64,000 nucleotides of DNA, from assembly GCF_008974185.1 (NCBI RefSeq), contig NZ_BKZP01000002.1, forward strand, positions 1 through 64,000, written 5' to 3'. The stretch comes from Weizmannia acidilactici (GTDB taxonomy: Bacteria > Bacillota > Bacilli > Bacillales > Bacillaceae_C). Under the pieces are notes generated by a model. That model was not told the origin of the DNA. It did not search any database and saw only the letters and a list, made by a program, of their open reading frames with translations. Below are positions 36,550 through 45,387 of this stretch, one piece after another (within the stretch, counting starts at the first letter, position 1; each line of letters starts with the position of its first letter). The position numbers and the translations under genes were made by a program.

Positions 36550-37536
36550 TTAATACACAAGGCTGATAAAATCTTCTTTTTCAATGTTTCCGAAATAATG
36601 TTTGATGTCAATTCCTTTCAATGCTTCTTCGATGCTCGATCGTTCATAGCGGCGGCCGGACAGCCGGTTTTCAATGTCCCTCACGTCGCCAATGCCGAAA
36701 AAATCCCCGTAAATTTTGCAGTTTTCGATCATGCCTTTGTTGACGTCAAGACGCACGTCAATGGAGCCGGCCGGGAAGCGTTTTGATCGCTGGAGATTGA
36801 ATTTCGGCGATTTCCCGTAGTTCCACTCCCATTTTTGGTAGCGTTCTTCCGAAATTTGGTGGATTTTTTCCCAATCTTTTCCGGTCAGTTTATATTCTGA
36901 AATGTCTTTGCCGCCAAAAATGCTTTCTAACAATAATTGCCTGAATTCCGGCATTGAAATCGGCTCTTCCAAAAAGTCGGAAATATTGGCAACACGGCGT
37001 CGGACCGATTTAATGCCTTTCGATTCGATTTTTTCTTGTTTAACTTTTAAAGCCTGGACGACTTTATCAAGTTCGGAATTGAGCATAAGCGTGCCGTGGC
37101 TGAACATGCGCCCGTTTGTGGAAAACTGCGCATTCCCCGATATCTTTTTGTCCCCAACCTGAATATCATTGCGGCCGCTCAATTCCGCATTCACGCCGAG
37201 TTTACGCAGCGCCTGCACAACCGGGTCGGTAAATTTGCGGAAATTGCTAAAGCTTTCACCGTCGTCTTTAGTAATGAAGCTGAAATTGATATTGCCGAGA
37301 TCATGGTAAACAGCGCCGCCGCCGGAAAGCCGGCGCACGACGATGACGCCGTTTTTCTCCACATAATCGGTATTGATTTCTTCAATCGTGTTTTGGTTAC
37401 GGCCGATGATGATCGACGGCCTGTTTATGTAAAAAAGCAAATAAGTTTCATTAATATCCAGATTTTTCAAGGCATATTCTTCAATCGCCAAATTGATGCG
37501 CGGATCGGTAATGCCCTGGTTATCGATAAACAGCAT
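36550..37536 (-). CDS. lplJ: Lipoate-protein ligase LplJ
   Basis: LplJ attaches free lipoate to lipoyl domains of 2-oxoacid dehydrogenases and GcvH, using ATP. The 328-residue protein shows RRLSGGGAVYHDLGNINFSF (substrate loop) near residues 70-89 and the catalytic lysine in VGDKKISGNAQ (about 133). The C-terminal accessory domain follows. ATG at 37536 has GGGAGGG; the frame extends to 37614 without support. B. subtilis LplJ (YhfJ) is 331 residues. Confidence 0.95.
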   Translation of the reverse strand: MLFIDNQGITDPRINLAIEEYALKNLDINETYLLFYINRPSIIIGRNQNTIEEINTDYVEKNGVIVVRRLSGGGAVYHDLGNINFSFITKDDGESFSNFRKFTDPVVQALRKLGVNAELSGRNDIQVGDKKISGNAQFSTNGRMFSHGTLMLNSELDKVVQALKVKQEKIESKGIKSVRRRVANISDFLEEPISMPEFRQLLLESIFGGKDISEYKLTGKDWEKIHQISEERYQKWEWNYGKSPKFNLQRSKRFPAGSIDVRLDVNKGMIENCKIYGDFFGIGDVRDIENRLSGRRYERSSIEEALKGIDIKHYFGNIEKEDFISLVY

Positions 37537-37660
37537 GGCGTCGCCCTCCCGTATGTTTGGTTCCAAATGAAATCCCTTCCTACCCATTATAAAACATGGC
37601 CATTTCACGGGCAATTTTAGGGATTGGGTCCTAATTCTCTAAAAAATGATCATTCTGTTA

Positions 37661-37689
37661 TTGACTTTACGAAACTGTTATAATACAAT
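37661..37689 (+). promoter_or_regulatory. Promoter of yhfH
   Basis: TTGACT (37661-37666), 17 nt and TACAAT (37684-37689). A TATAAT at 37679-37684 is also present but only 12 nt from this -35. Confidence 0.55.
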
Positions 37690-37734
37690 ACAAAATATAA
37701 ACATTAGTTATATAACAAAAAGAAGCTGTTGATT

Positions 37735-37872
37735 GTGGTGCAAAATGTGCTGGACTTTTTCAAAAATCTTCCTAACAAATATTGTGTGGAATGCGGCGAA
37801 AAAATCGAGGAGCAATCCGAATGCTACGGCAATACTAGCTGCAACTGCCGGCATGTTAAAAGCCATGAATAA
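37735..37872 (+). CDS. yhfH: YhfH family small zinc-finger-like protein
   Basis: A 45-residue protein, NVLDFFKNLPNKYCVECGEK IEEQSECYGNTSCNCRHV, with a CxxC (CVEC) and a second Cys group (CNC) that could bind zinc. Length and pattern fit B. subtilis YhfH, which is also near lplJ. The start is one of two adjacent GTG codons (37735 or 37738); the ribosome site (AAGAAGCT) is weak. No function known. Confidence 0.75.
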   Translation: MVQNVLDFFKNLPNKYCVECGEKIEEQSECYGNTSCNCRHVKSHE

Positions 37873-37943
37873 AAAATAAGGGCGCTTTAAACCTGGCTCC
37901 CGCAAAAATTACAGAAAACCTGAAAAAAGCTGCCCGATTGCTT

Positions 37944-38330
37944 TTATTTTACTGCTATTTTCGTTTTTGGCATCACATGCATATTCCGTGCTGTTACATG
38001 GACCTGTACTGTATAAGTGCCGGCCCTTTTTATTTGCATTTTTGCGGTATAGATGCCGTTTTTCCCATTGTGCGCTTTCAGCATTTGGCTGTTTTTTTCC
38101 TCCCCGTCCCGCCAAATTTCAAACATCACTTCATCGGCATCGTTTACTTTTTCTTTTCCTTGTGTCACAACCGCTTTTAACGGAATGCTTGCATCGGCTT
38201 CCACTTGTTTAGGCACAACTAACCTCACTTGTACTGGTTTGACCGTTGCGGTTTCCTGCTGTTTTCCACACGCGGCAAGGGCAATTGCCAATGCCACTGC
38301 CAATAACGCCGTACGCCAGCCTCTCCCCAT
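37944..38330 (-). CDS. YtkA/FixH-like lipoprotein
   Basis: A 128-residue lipoprotein: basic start, hydrophobic core and lipobox LAAC (Cys near residue 20), then a beta-sandwich (VQVRLVVPKQVEADASIPLK, DADEVMFEIWRDGEEKNSQM, GIYTAKMQIKRAGTYTVQVH). This fits the YtkA-like/FixH domain seen in proteins near copper or cytochrome-oxidase genes. The adjacent divergent SCO gene supports a role in metal or oxidase assembly outside the membrane. Start ATG at 38330 (AGAGGGG, 9 nt); the ATG at 38339 is too close to it. Confidence 0.8.
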   Translation of the reverse strand: MGRGWRTALLAVALAIALAACGKQQETATVKPVQVRLVVPKQVEADASIPLKAVVTQGKEKVNDADEVMFEIWRDGEEKNSQMLKAHNGKNGIYTAKMQIKRAGTYTVQVHVTARNMHVMPKTKIAVK

Positions 38331-38442
38331 CTTTTCCATCCCCTCTTTTTTCTATTTGCAAGTTTCATAAAAAAATACATGTTATAATGATCTTAACCAA
38401 AAACGCTTACATTCGTAAAGGACCATTTGAGGGGGAATTCGA

Positions 38443-39006
38443 TTGAAAAGAAGTTTTGCCGTTTGCCTTTTGCTTGCGCTGTTGCTTCCGACATTGGTTT
38501 CGTGTGCGTCAAAAGGGGATCCGGTCGATAATTTCCGATTTGCAAACCAGGACGGGAAAAAATTTGGCTTGAATGATTTAAAAGGAAAAGTGTGGGTAGC
38601 CGACTTTATTTTCACGAGTTGCAAAACCGTTTGCCCGCCGATGACAATGCATATGAGTGAACTGCAGGATGCGATAAAAAAAGCGGGTTATAAAGATGTG
38701 GAACTTGTCTCATTCAGCGTTGATCCGGAAGTGGATACACCTGAAAAGCTGAAACAATTTGGCAAAAATTTTAACAGTGATTTTTCGATATGGAATTTCC
38801 TTACCGGCTACTCTCAGAAAAAAATTGAGCAATTTGCGATGAAAAACTTTAAAAATCCGGTCGCCAAATCGGACGGGAACGACCAGATTGTCCACGGCAC
38901 CCGCTTTTACCTGGTCAACAAAAACGGCGAGCTCGCGAAAGATTACGACGGGAATGAGGACTTTGATGCACAGGAGATTTTAAAAGATATAAAGGGGCTG
39001 CGGTGA
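38443..39006 (+). CDS. SCO1/SenC family copper chaperone-like lipoprotein
   Basis: A 187-residue lipoprotein (lipobox LVSC near residue 21) with a thioredoxin fold. The copper site is clear: FIFTSCKTVCPPM (CxxxC at about 65-69) and the distal His in VHGTRFYLV. SCO proteins deliver copper or reduce thiols for the CuA site of cytochrome c oxidase. Start TTG at 38443 with GAGGGGG upstream. A hairpin overlapping its stop codon ends the transcript. Divergent from the YtkA-like lipoprotein. Confidence 0.93.
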   Translation: MKRSFAVCLLLALLLPTLVSCASKGDPVDNFRFANQDGKKFGLNDLKGKVWVADFIFTSCKTVCPPMTMHMSELQDAIKKAGYKDVELVSFSVDPEVDTPEKLKQFGKNFNSDFSIWNFLTGYSQKKIEQFAMKNFKNPVAKSDGNDQIVHGTRFYLVNKNGELAKDYDGNEDFDAQEILKDIKGLR

Positions 39007-39022
39007 CTCGCCCCTTTTTATT
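38992..39022 (+). terminator. Terminator of the SCO gene
   Basis: AAGGGGC, an 11-nt loop containing the stop codon, then GCCCCTTTTTA. Confidence 0.75.
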
Positions 39023-39191
39023 TTTTAATCCTTGGCAAGTTTTTATTTCGTATATTGAAATATCGAGAAAACTCCTGAAATCAGGAGAATCATTTCGCAA
39101 TAAGGCAAAGTAAACGGATTTATCGGCAAGCAAAAGCGTATAAGTTCATATGTTCACATAACCGTTCTTTTTCTTATTAAAATGGCTGCGC

Positions 39192-39197
39192 TATAAT
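39192..39197 (+). promoter_or_regulatory. -10 element of the EamA gene
   Basis: A perfect TATAAT with a weak -35 (TTTTCT) 17 nt upstream. A short perfect palindrome CTCCTG-AAAT-CAGGAG lies upstream near 39073-39088. Confidence 0.4.
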
Positions 39198-39303
39198 AAA
39201 AATTGTTGCAGTTTGTAAAAAATATGGGAAACCAGTCTCGCCTATTTGACTTATCATCAGATGACCGGGTAACTATCAATCTAACAACATCGAGGTAATG
39301 GGA

Positions 39304-40266
39304 ATGAAAAAAGGGTATTTGTACATTATTTTGTCAGCTGTGTTGTTCAGCACGATGGAAATCGCCATTAAATTGGTTGCCGGTACATTCAATCCGGTCC
39401 AATTGAACTTGTTGCGCTTTTTTATTGGTGCTGTTATCTTATCGCCTTTAGCGGTTCAGCATATGAAGAAAAACAACTTTAAACTCACAAAAGAAAACTT
39501 CATGTTTTTTGTTGTTACAGGTTTTCTCTGCGTTGTCATCAGCATGACGTTTTACCAATTGGCGATTGTTTATACAAAAGCGTCAACCGTTGCAATATTA
39601 TTCAGCTGCAATCCGCTTTTTGTCATTCCACTCGCGCATTTCCTTTTAAAAGAACAGCTTACAAAACGGACTTTGGCGGCATTGGCAATCAGCCTGGCAG
39701 GTATCTTATGTATTGTTAATCCATTGGAGCTTCAGAGCCCGTTTGGCATCACATATGCGCTTCTTTCGGCTGTAACTTTTGCCCTCTACAGCGTTGTCGG
39801 AAGAAAAGGCAGCCAGCAGTTTAATTGTGACGGAGTCATTTTAACCTGCCTGAGCTTTTTCACTGGAAGCATTGAAACGCTTGTGTTGGTTTTGGTTTCT
39901 AAAATCGGCTCTGTTGCCGGCTGGCTCAGAAGTTTCGGCCTTGACGTATTTGCGAATGTGCCGGTATTCCACGATATTACGTGGGGCACGCTACCGATCC
40001 TGATTTATATCGGCATTTTTGTAACAGGGCTTGGATTTGCATTTTATTTCCTTGCCATGGACGAAACGAGCGCATCCATAGCATCGATGGTGTTCTTTAT
40101 TAAACCTGCACTGGCACCGATTCTTGCCTTGATTTTCTTAAAAGAACCCATTACACCGGCTATTGCCGCAGGAATCATCCTGATTGTTGCCGGTTCGTTG
40201 CTGACCTTGTTCCCTGCCGCATGCAAACAGCCGGAGCTCAGTATCAGCCGGGCGAAAAGCAGGTAA
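39304..40266 (+). CDS. EamA/DMT family exporter
   Basis: A 320-residue protein with ten hydrophobic segments forming two EamA repeats (about 5-135 and 150-300). Typical DMT features are STMEIAIKLVAG at the first helix, LAIVYTKASTVAILFSCNPL FVIPLA, and LAMDETSASIASMVFFIKPA LAPILA at the end of the second repeat. Substrate cannot be read; relatives export amino acids or small metabolites. ATG at 39304 has GAGGTAA 7 nt upstream. Codon use is more AT-rich than the flanking core genes. Confidence 0.9.
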   Translation: MKKGYLYIILSAVLFSTMEIAIKLVAGTFNPVQLNLLRFFIGAVILSPLAVQHMKKNNFKLTKENFMFFVVTGFLCVVISMTFYQLAIVYTKASTVAILFSCNPLFVIPLAHFLLKEQLTKRTLAALAISLAGILCIVNPLELQSPFGITYALLSAVTFALYSVVGRKGSQQFNCDGVILTCLSFFTGSIETLVLVLVSKIGSVAGWLRSFGLDVFANVPVFHDITWGTLPILIYIGIFVTGLGFAFYFLAMDETSASIASMVFFIKPALAPILALIFLKEPITPAIAAGIILIVAGSLLTLFPAACKQPELSISRAKSR

Positions 40267-40317
40267 GAATGATCAAAGTGAAGCCAGAAATTTTCCAGTC
40301 GAAATAAAGGGTGGTTG

Positions 40318-40362
40318 AAAAAAGCAGTGAGCTGTCAACAATCTAAGCTCGCTGCTTTTTTT
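40318..40362 (+). terminator. Terminator of the EamA gene
   Basis: AAAAAGCAG.GAGCT and AGCTC.CTGCTTTTTTT form a long stem with an 11-nt loop. Confidence 0.85.
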
Positions 40363-40645
40363 AAATAAGTGCATTTCATCTCTGTTATATCCTGAATAAA
40401 ATAAATGGAACGATTGCTGCCAAAAATACCGGGGACGGTATGAAATTTTAAGTAAAAAACTTGATATTTGATGGTTGTGATACGAAAATGATGACCTAGT
40501 CAACAACAAGAATGATTTATAAAAACGAACAACGCATAACAAACTTTTGTCAAAAATGATACCCGCGAATATTGGAAATGGAAGCAGCCGCACATTTATA
40601 TTATCAGAGATAATCACGATGAAAGCGAATTTTTCATATGTTATA
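40363..40645. other. Intergenic stretch with no recognised feature
   Basis: AT-rich sequence between two convergent transcription units (EamA gene and rha operon). No gene, repeat or RNA motif was recognised. Confidence 0.5.
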
Positions 40646-40649
40646 AAAG

Positions 40650-40690
40650 AAAAGAATGGACCCCCATCTTTTTCAAGGGACCCATTCCTT
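40650..40690 (-). terminator. Terminator of the rhaB-rhaD-fucO operon
   Basis: On the minus strand GGAATGGGTCCC, a 12-nt loop, GGGGGTCCATTC and TTTTCTTTT. Confidence 0.88.
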
Positions 40691-40698
40691 TATCAGCA

Positions 40699-41872
40699 TC
40701 ATGCTGTGACAACAGAGCCGTGCAGCAATGATTTGTACAACGCTTCAATTTCTTCCACGCTTGTATCCCGCGGGTTTCCGCCCGTGCAAACATCTGCGAA
40801 TGCGTCTTTTGTAATGTTCGGGATATCTTCTTTCTTGACGCCGAGTTCATCGAGCGACTGCGGGATGCCGATGTCTTTTCCAAGCCAAGCAACGGCTTCG
40901 ACTGCCGCTTCCTTTGCTTCCTCAAGGCTCATCGATTCTACGCCTTTTACACCGAGGGCTTTGGCAATGTCTCTGTATTTTTCACCGGTATATGCCGCGT
41001 TGTATTTTAAAATCGTCGGCAGTAAAGTGGCACAGGCAACTCCGTGCGGCGCATTGTACCAGGCACTGAGCGGGTGCGCCATGCCGTGGACGAGGCCGAG
41101 CCCGACATTCGAGAAGCCCATGCCGGCAATATATTGGGCGAGCGCCATGTCTTCGCGGGCTTTTTTATCCCCTGTAACCGACGCGCGCAGCGAACGGCCG
41201 ATGATTTCGATCGCTTTAATGTGCATCATATCTGTCAGTTCCCATGCGCCTTTTGTAATATAGCCTTCGATCGCATGCGTCAAGGCGTCCATGCCGGTTG
41301 ATGCGCACAAGCCTTTTGGCATCGACATCATCATATCGCTGTCCACAAACGCCACAACCGGAATATCGTGCGCATCAACGCAGACGAATTTGCGGTGGTT
41401 ATTTTCATCTGTGATGACGTAGTTAATCGTAACTTCCGCGGCGGTGCCGGAAGTGGTCGGGACGGCCAAGATCGGCGCCGAAGGATTTTTCGTGCCCGGA
41501 TCGCCTTCAAGGCTCAACACATCGGCATGTTCCAGGTTTGTGATAATGATGTCGATTCCTTTTGAAGTATCGATCGGAGAACCGCCGCCGATTGCGATGA
41601 TATAATCCGCTCCCGCTTTTTTGTATGCTTCCACGCCTGCTTTTACAACCGCAATAGTCGGATTCGGCACCGTTCGGTCGAAAATTTCGTAGGCAAGCCC
41701 GTTTTCATCGAGCAGATAGGTAATTTTTTTCACGACCCCGAATTTGACGAGATCTGCATCGGTGACAATCAGCGCTTTTTTGTACCCTCTTTTTTTTCAC
41801 TTCTTCCGGAATATGCCCGATTGCCCCCGCACCGTGGTAAGATGTTTCGTTTAAGATGATTCTGTTTGCCAT
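40699..41872 (-). pseudogene. fucO: Lactaldehyde reductase, iron alcohol dehydrogenase (frameshifted)
   Basis: The N-terminus MANRIILNETSYHGAGAIGH IPEEVK starts at ATG 41872 (AGGAGGAAAAAGAAA upstream). After EEVK the frame is lost in a run of eight A's (41797-41790). With seven A's it would continue KRGYKKALIVTDADLVKFG into the remaining frame, giving a normal full-length group III (iron) alcohol dehydrogenase. Iron-binding His residues are in GLVHGMAHPLSAWYNAPHG and NAD contacts in GGGSPID. The enzyme reduces L-lactaldehyde from rhamnulose-1-phosphate to propanediol. Everything else is intact, so sequencing error, recent mutation or slippage are all possible. Confidence 0.85.
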
Positions 41873-41954
41873 TTTCTTTTTCCTCCTCGTGAATGAATTC
41901 ACATGTATTTGGGTAGAGAATGGCACGGAGCAGTTCGTGCCATTCTATTTCATA

Positions 41955-42782
41955 TTACACTTCGAGAAAACCTGCCCTTGGCGCGACGCCAAACGCATCT
42001 GCCAAGTCTTTCAACTGCCGGTCGGTAATCGTTTGTTTCACACCGCCCTGCGCCTGTACATAAGTGTAAACCTGTGCCGCTTTCTCGGCCGTTTCAATCA
42101 GTCCGAATGTTTCATCCATGTCGCGGCCGGCTCCGTAAATGCCGTGATGCGGCCAGATGACGAGACGGCAGTCGTGCATTTTGGCTGCAGTGGCTTCGCC
42201 GATTTCGTTTGTGCCCGGAACAATCCAAGGAATAATCCCGACCCCTTCAGGGAAAACGACGAGACATTCCGTGCACATTTGCCAAAGCGTACGTGTAAAA
42301 GCTTTTTCATCGAGCGGATGCGTGAATGTCATCGCCAAAAGGTGCGTCGCATGTGTGTGGATGACAATCCTTTGTTCCTGATCCACTGCAAGCCTTGCAA
42401 TATGGGTCATAAAGTGCGCCGGCAGCTCGCTTGTCGGCACCCCGCCTCCTTCCAGCCCCCAAAGCAACTCGACATTTTTCCCGTCCTGCGCCACCCGGAT
42501 CACCCCGAGGTTCACTGCAGGAGCATCGATCACATTTTTAAAATATTTGCCCGACCCGGTTACAATAAAGTATTTCCCTGCAAGCGCACTTGCGTCAAAC
42601 TTCACCGGGATCGTCCGGATGACAGCGTTTAAGTCGAGATACGGCGCAACTTCTTCTTCTTTTAAAAGATAGCTGATATTTCCGCCGTTCCGTTCATCCC
42701 AGCCAAGCCGGTACAGATTGGCGGTCGTTTTCATCATTTCTTGTACAAAACCTGATGATAAAATATCCAATTGTAATGCCAT
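41955..42782 (-). CDS. rhaD: Rhamnulose-1-phosphate aldolase
   Basis: A class II aldolase (275 residues) that splits L-rhamnulose-1-phosphate into dihydroxyacetone phosphate and L-lactaldehyde. [13 protein letters not shown] near residue 30, the zinc ligands in [11 protein letters not shown] (about 145-151) and the later [15 protein letters not shown] (about 215) are those of RhaD. Start ATG at 42782 has AGGTG 7 nt upstream; ATG at 42788 is an alternative. Second gene of rhaB-rhaD-fucO; 54 nt separate it from rhaB and 82 nt from fucO. Confidence 0.94.
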   Translation of the reverse strand: MALQLDILSSGFVQEMMKTTANLYRLGWDERNGGNISYLLKEEEVAPYLDLNAVIRTIPVKFDASALAGKYFIVTGSGKYFKNVIDAPAVNLGVIRVAQDGKNVELLWGLEGGGVPTSELPAHFMTHIARLAVDQEQRIVIHTHATHLLAMTFTHPLDEKAFTRTLWQMCTECLVVFPEGVGIIPWIVPGTNEIGEATAAKMHDCRLVIWPHHGIYGAGRDMDETFGLIETAEKAAQVYTYVQAQGGVKQTITDRQLKDLADAFGVAPRAGFLEV

Positions 42783-42836
42783 TTTCATACACCTGATTTC
42801 ATTTTGATTTTTCATAATTTTATTGCCTGATAAAGT

Positions 42837-44297
42837 TTATTTTGCTGCCATCATGCTATTAACAGCCTTTTTGTATTTCAGAACAATTGTTTTCCGGTCA
42901 ATAACCTTTGGGCGATACATTTTAAGATCAATTGATTCTCTAACAAGCGCCCTAGCTTCTTTTAAATCTTTTAATCGCCCAGTGGCAATCATCTGCATGA
43001 GAAGATTTCCGACAGCGGTGGCTTCGCCCGGCCCTGCATAAACGTTTCTCCCGCTTAAATCGGCAGTCAACTGGTTCAGCCACTCATTGTTAGAACCGCC
43101 TCCAACAATATGCAGCCTGTCAATCTTATTTCCGGTAATTTGTTCAAGCTCGTCAAGCGCGATTGAATACAGAATCGCAAGGTTATTATAAATACAATTG
43201 GCAAGTTCACCTGCGGATTCCGGAACTACCTGGTTTGTTTCCCTGCAGTATTGTTGGATTTCTTCGACCATATTTTCCGGGTTTAAAAAACGCTCATCAT
43301 TAAAATTGACAACTTGCTTAAATCCACTAACTTTTTTTGCTTCTTCCACAAACTCAGGGAATGTATAATTTTTCGGCAAAATTCTCCTTACTTCCTGAAT
43401 GAGCCACATGCCCATAATATTCTTTAAGAAGCGGATCGTTTTAAAAGCGCCCCATTCATTCGTATAATTTTCTTCGAGTGCCTGCCGGCTGACAACCGGG
43501 ATATCCGTTTCTATCCCAAGCAGCGACCACGTTCCGCTGCTTAGATACGCCCAGTTCTCCCCTTCGCCAGGCGTGCCGACTACAGCTGAAGCGGTATCAT
43601 GAGTTGCAACTGTTACAATCTCGGCATCCGGTAAATCAAATTCAGGAAACCAGTCTTTTTTTAGCAGACCAAGAATGGTTCCAGGTTCAGTTAATTTAGC
43701 AAACTGTGATTTTTTTACACCGATCAAACCTAACAGTTCTTCATCAAAATCATGTTTGTGGATATTCAATAACTGGGTTGTTGAACCGTTTGTTTCTTCC
43801 GTTACCGCAACCCCTGTTAAACAATAACCTAAGTAGTCAGGAATCAATAAAATTTTGTCCGTTTCATCCAAAAGTTTTTTGTCTTCTTCGTATAATTGGT
43901 AAATCGTATTAAACGGTTGAAATTGTATGCCGGTTTTTTCATAAATGGTTTTTTTCGGAATGAATTTTTCCATTTTTTGAATCGTTTGTTTCGTCCGCGC
44001 ATCACGATAGGAAACCGCTTCACGCAACCGCTTTCCATTGCTGCCGACTAAAACATAATCTACTGCCCAAGTATCTATCCCTACTGTACAATGTTCATAT
44101 CCCATTGATTTGGCTTTTTGCAACCCTAATAATATTTGGTTTAGCAGATGGTCTACATCCCAAAAGCTTGTGCCGTTTTGATTTGTAAATCCATTTGCAA
44201 AACGGCTGATTTCTTGCATTTCTAATTTTCCATTATTGATTTCTCCCAAAATGAGCCGGCCGCTAGATGCCCCGATATCGACTGCGATGTAACTCAC
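42837..44297 (-). CDS. rhaB: L-rhamnulokinase
   Basis: A 486-residue FGGY-family carbohydrate kinase that phosphorylates L-rhamnulose. It starts MSYIAVDIGASSGRLILGEI, has VGIDTWAVDYVLV, the ATDTxS-like THDTASAVVGTPG and the late HIVGGGSNNEWLNQLTADLS GRNV block with the FGGY ATP site. GTG at 44297 is chosen because AAGGTGG lies 5 nt upstream and it yields the family N-terminus. First gene of the operon, divergent from the DeoR regulator. It is AT-rich relative to rhaD downstream. Confidence 0.94.
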   Translation of the reverse strand: MSYIAVDIGASSGRLILGEINNGKLEMQEISRFANGFTNQNGTSFWDVDHLLNQILLGLQKAKSMGYEHCTVGIDTWAVDYVLVGSNGKRLREAVSYRDARTKQTIQKMEKFIPKKTIYEKTGIQFQPFNTIYQLYEEDKKLLDETDKILLIPDYLGYCLTGVAVTEETNGSTTQLLNIHKHDFDEELLGLIGVKKSQFAKLTEPGTILGLLKKDWFPEFDLPDAEIVTVATHDTASAVVGTPGEGENWAYLSSGTWSLLGIETDIPVVSRQALEENYTNEWGAFKTIRFLKNIMGMWLIQEVRRILPKNYTFPEFVEEAKKVSGFKQVVNFNDERFLNPENMVEEIQQYCRETNQVVPESAGELANCIYNNLAILYSIALDELEQITGNKIDRLHIVGGGSNNEWLNQLTADLSGRNVYAGPGEATAVGNLLMQMIATGRLKDLKEARALVRESIDLKMYRPKVIDRKTIVLKYKKAVNSMMAAK

Positions 44298-44346
44298 CGA
44301 GTCCACCTTCCTTTTATCCAATGAAATCCCTTCCTTATTCAACATC

Positions 44347-44375
44347 ATATTAACTCTTAATCTACCAGAAATCAA
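44347..44375 (-). promoter_or_regulatory. Promoter of rhaB-rhaD-fucO
   Basis: On the minus strand TTGATT (44375-44370), 17 nt and TAATAT (44352-44347), about 50 nt before rhaB. Confidence 0.65.
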
Positions 44376-44510
44376 TATAAAACAAATAATTAAATTTGAT
44401 ATTTTTTTGTTTTTTGTTGGATTATTTTTCTTTAGTATTGGGATGATTTTTGCTAAAATTACTTATACAAATTTATCGTATCTTCAAACGGTTTGAATGG
44501 AGTAGTGGAT

Positions 44511-45269
44511 ATGTTAGCTTTTGAACGCAGGGATAAGATTCTTAATACACTTTATAGAGAAAAAAAAGTTTATGTTGCCAACTTGGCAAAAGAGTTTCAA
44601 GTGACAGAGGAAACAATCAGGCGTGACCTTGAGAAACTGGAGAAAGAGGGAATTGTAAGCAGGACATATGGAGGAGCCGTGTTGAATCTCCACACCAATG
44701 AAGATTTGCCATACCAGACAAGATTTACCGCCAATATAGAAGCAAAACAAAACATCGCCGGCAAATTGCATCCGCTTATTTCAGACGGGAATACGGTTGT
44801 TGCTGACGCCAGTTCCACCGTGCTGGAAGGGTTAAAAGAACTGAACCATTCAAAGGAAGGGCTGGTTGTCTTAACGAATTCGGCCATTGCTTTAAGCGAA
44901 CTTTCCCAGTCAAATATTAATTTAATCTCCACAGGCGGAACTTTACGAAAGAGGTCCAATTCCCTTGTCGGGTCCCTCGCCGAAAATGCAGTACGTCATT
45001 ATAATGTTGATGTTGCTCTATTCAGCTGCAAAGGGATTTCCATGACCCACGGCATTACCGATTCAAATGAAGCAGAAAGCAACGTAAAAAAGCAAATGCT
45101 CCAGCAGGCAAGCAAAGTCATCCTGCTGGCGGACCACACCAAATTTGACAAAATTGCTTTTGTAAATTTTGTTGATGTTTCTGCTGTTGATTTTGTGGTA
45201 ACAGACGAGAAACCAAGCAATGAGTGGCTCCGTTATTTCAAAGAGCAGCAGGTGGATATTATTTTTTAG
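44511..45269 (+). CDS. DeoR family regulator, probable rhamnose repressor
   Basis: A 252-residue DeoR/GlpR-type repressor. The N-terminal HTH (LAKEFQVTEETIRRDLEKLE KEGIVSRTYGGAV, about 25-57) is classical; the sugar-phosphate-sensing domain follows with VVADASSTVLEGL, STGGTLRKRSNSLVG and the C-terminal LLADHTKFDKIAFV. Divergence from rhaB suggests control of rhamnose genes, comparable to RhaR (YulB) of B. subtilis; this is inferred. ATG at 44511 with GGAGT upstream; an in-frame TTG at 44493 is weaker. Confidence 0.9.
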   Translation: MLAFERRDKILNTLYREKKVYVANLAKEFQVTEETIRRDLEKLEKEGIVSRTYGGAVLNLHTNEDLPYQTRFTANIEAKQNIAGKLHPLISDGNTVVADASSTVLEGLKELNHSKEGLVVLTNSAIALSELSQSNINLISTGGTLRKRSNSLVGSLAENAVRHYNVDVALFSCKGISMTHGITDSNEAESNVKKQMLQQASKVILLADHTKFDKIAFVNFVDVSAVDFVVTDEKPSNEWLRYFKEQQVDIIF

Positions 45270-45343
45270 CATCGCTCTATTTTCTGCTATATCATGAAAA
45301 TCAATTCCTTTATGGCAAATTTGACGAAAACAAAGAGCTTAAA

Positions 45344-45387
45344 ACAGGGAGCAAAATCCAGACATTTGGGGCTTTACTCCTGTTTCT
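45344..45387. terminator. Weak hairpin between the DeoR and PTS genes
   Basis: AAACAGGGAG and CTCCTGTTT can pair around a loop of about 25 nt, between two convergent genes. The stem is modest. Confidence 0.35.

Noticed and set aside
39073-39088. CTCCTG-AAAT-CAGGAG palindrome as terminator
   Set aside because: It is short, has no T-run and lies about 60 nt after a better terminator; it is mentioned only as an upstream feature of the EamA gene.
40547-41263. Plus-strand open frame of 238 codons over the end of fucO
   Set aside because: It is antisense to the conserved dehydrogenase and runs through its terminator; no family resemblance.
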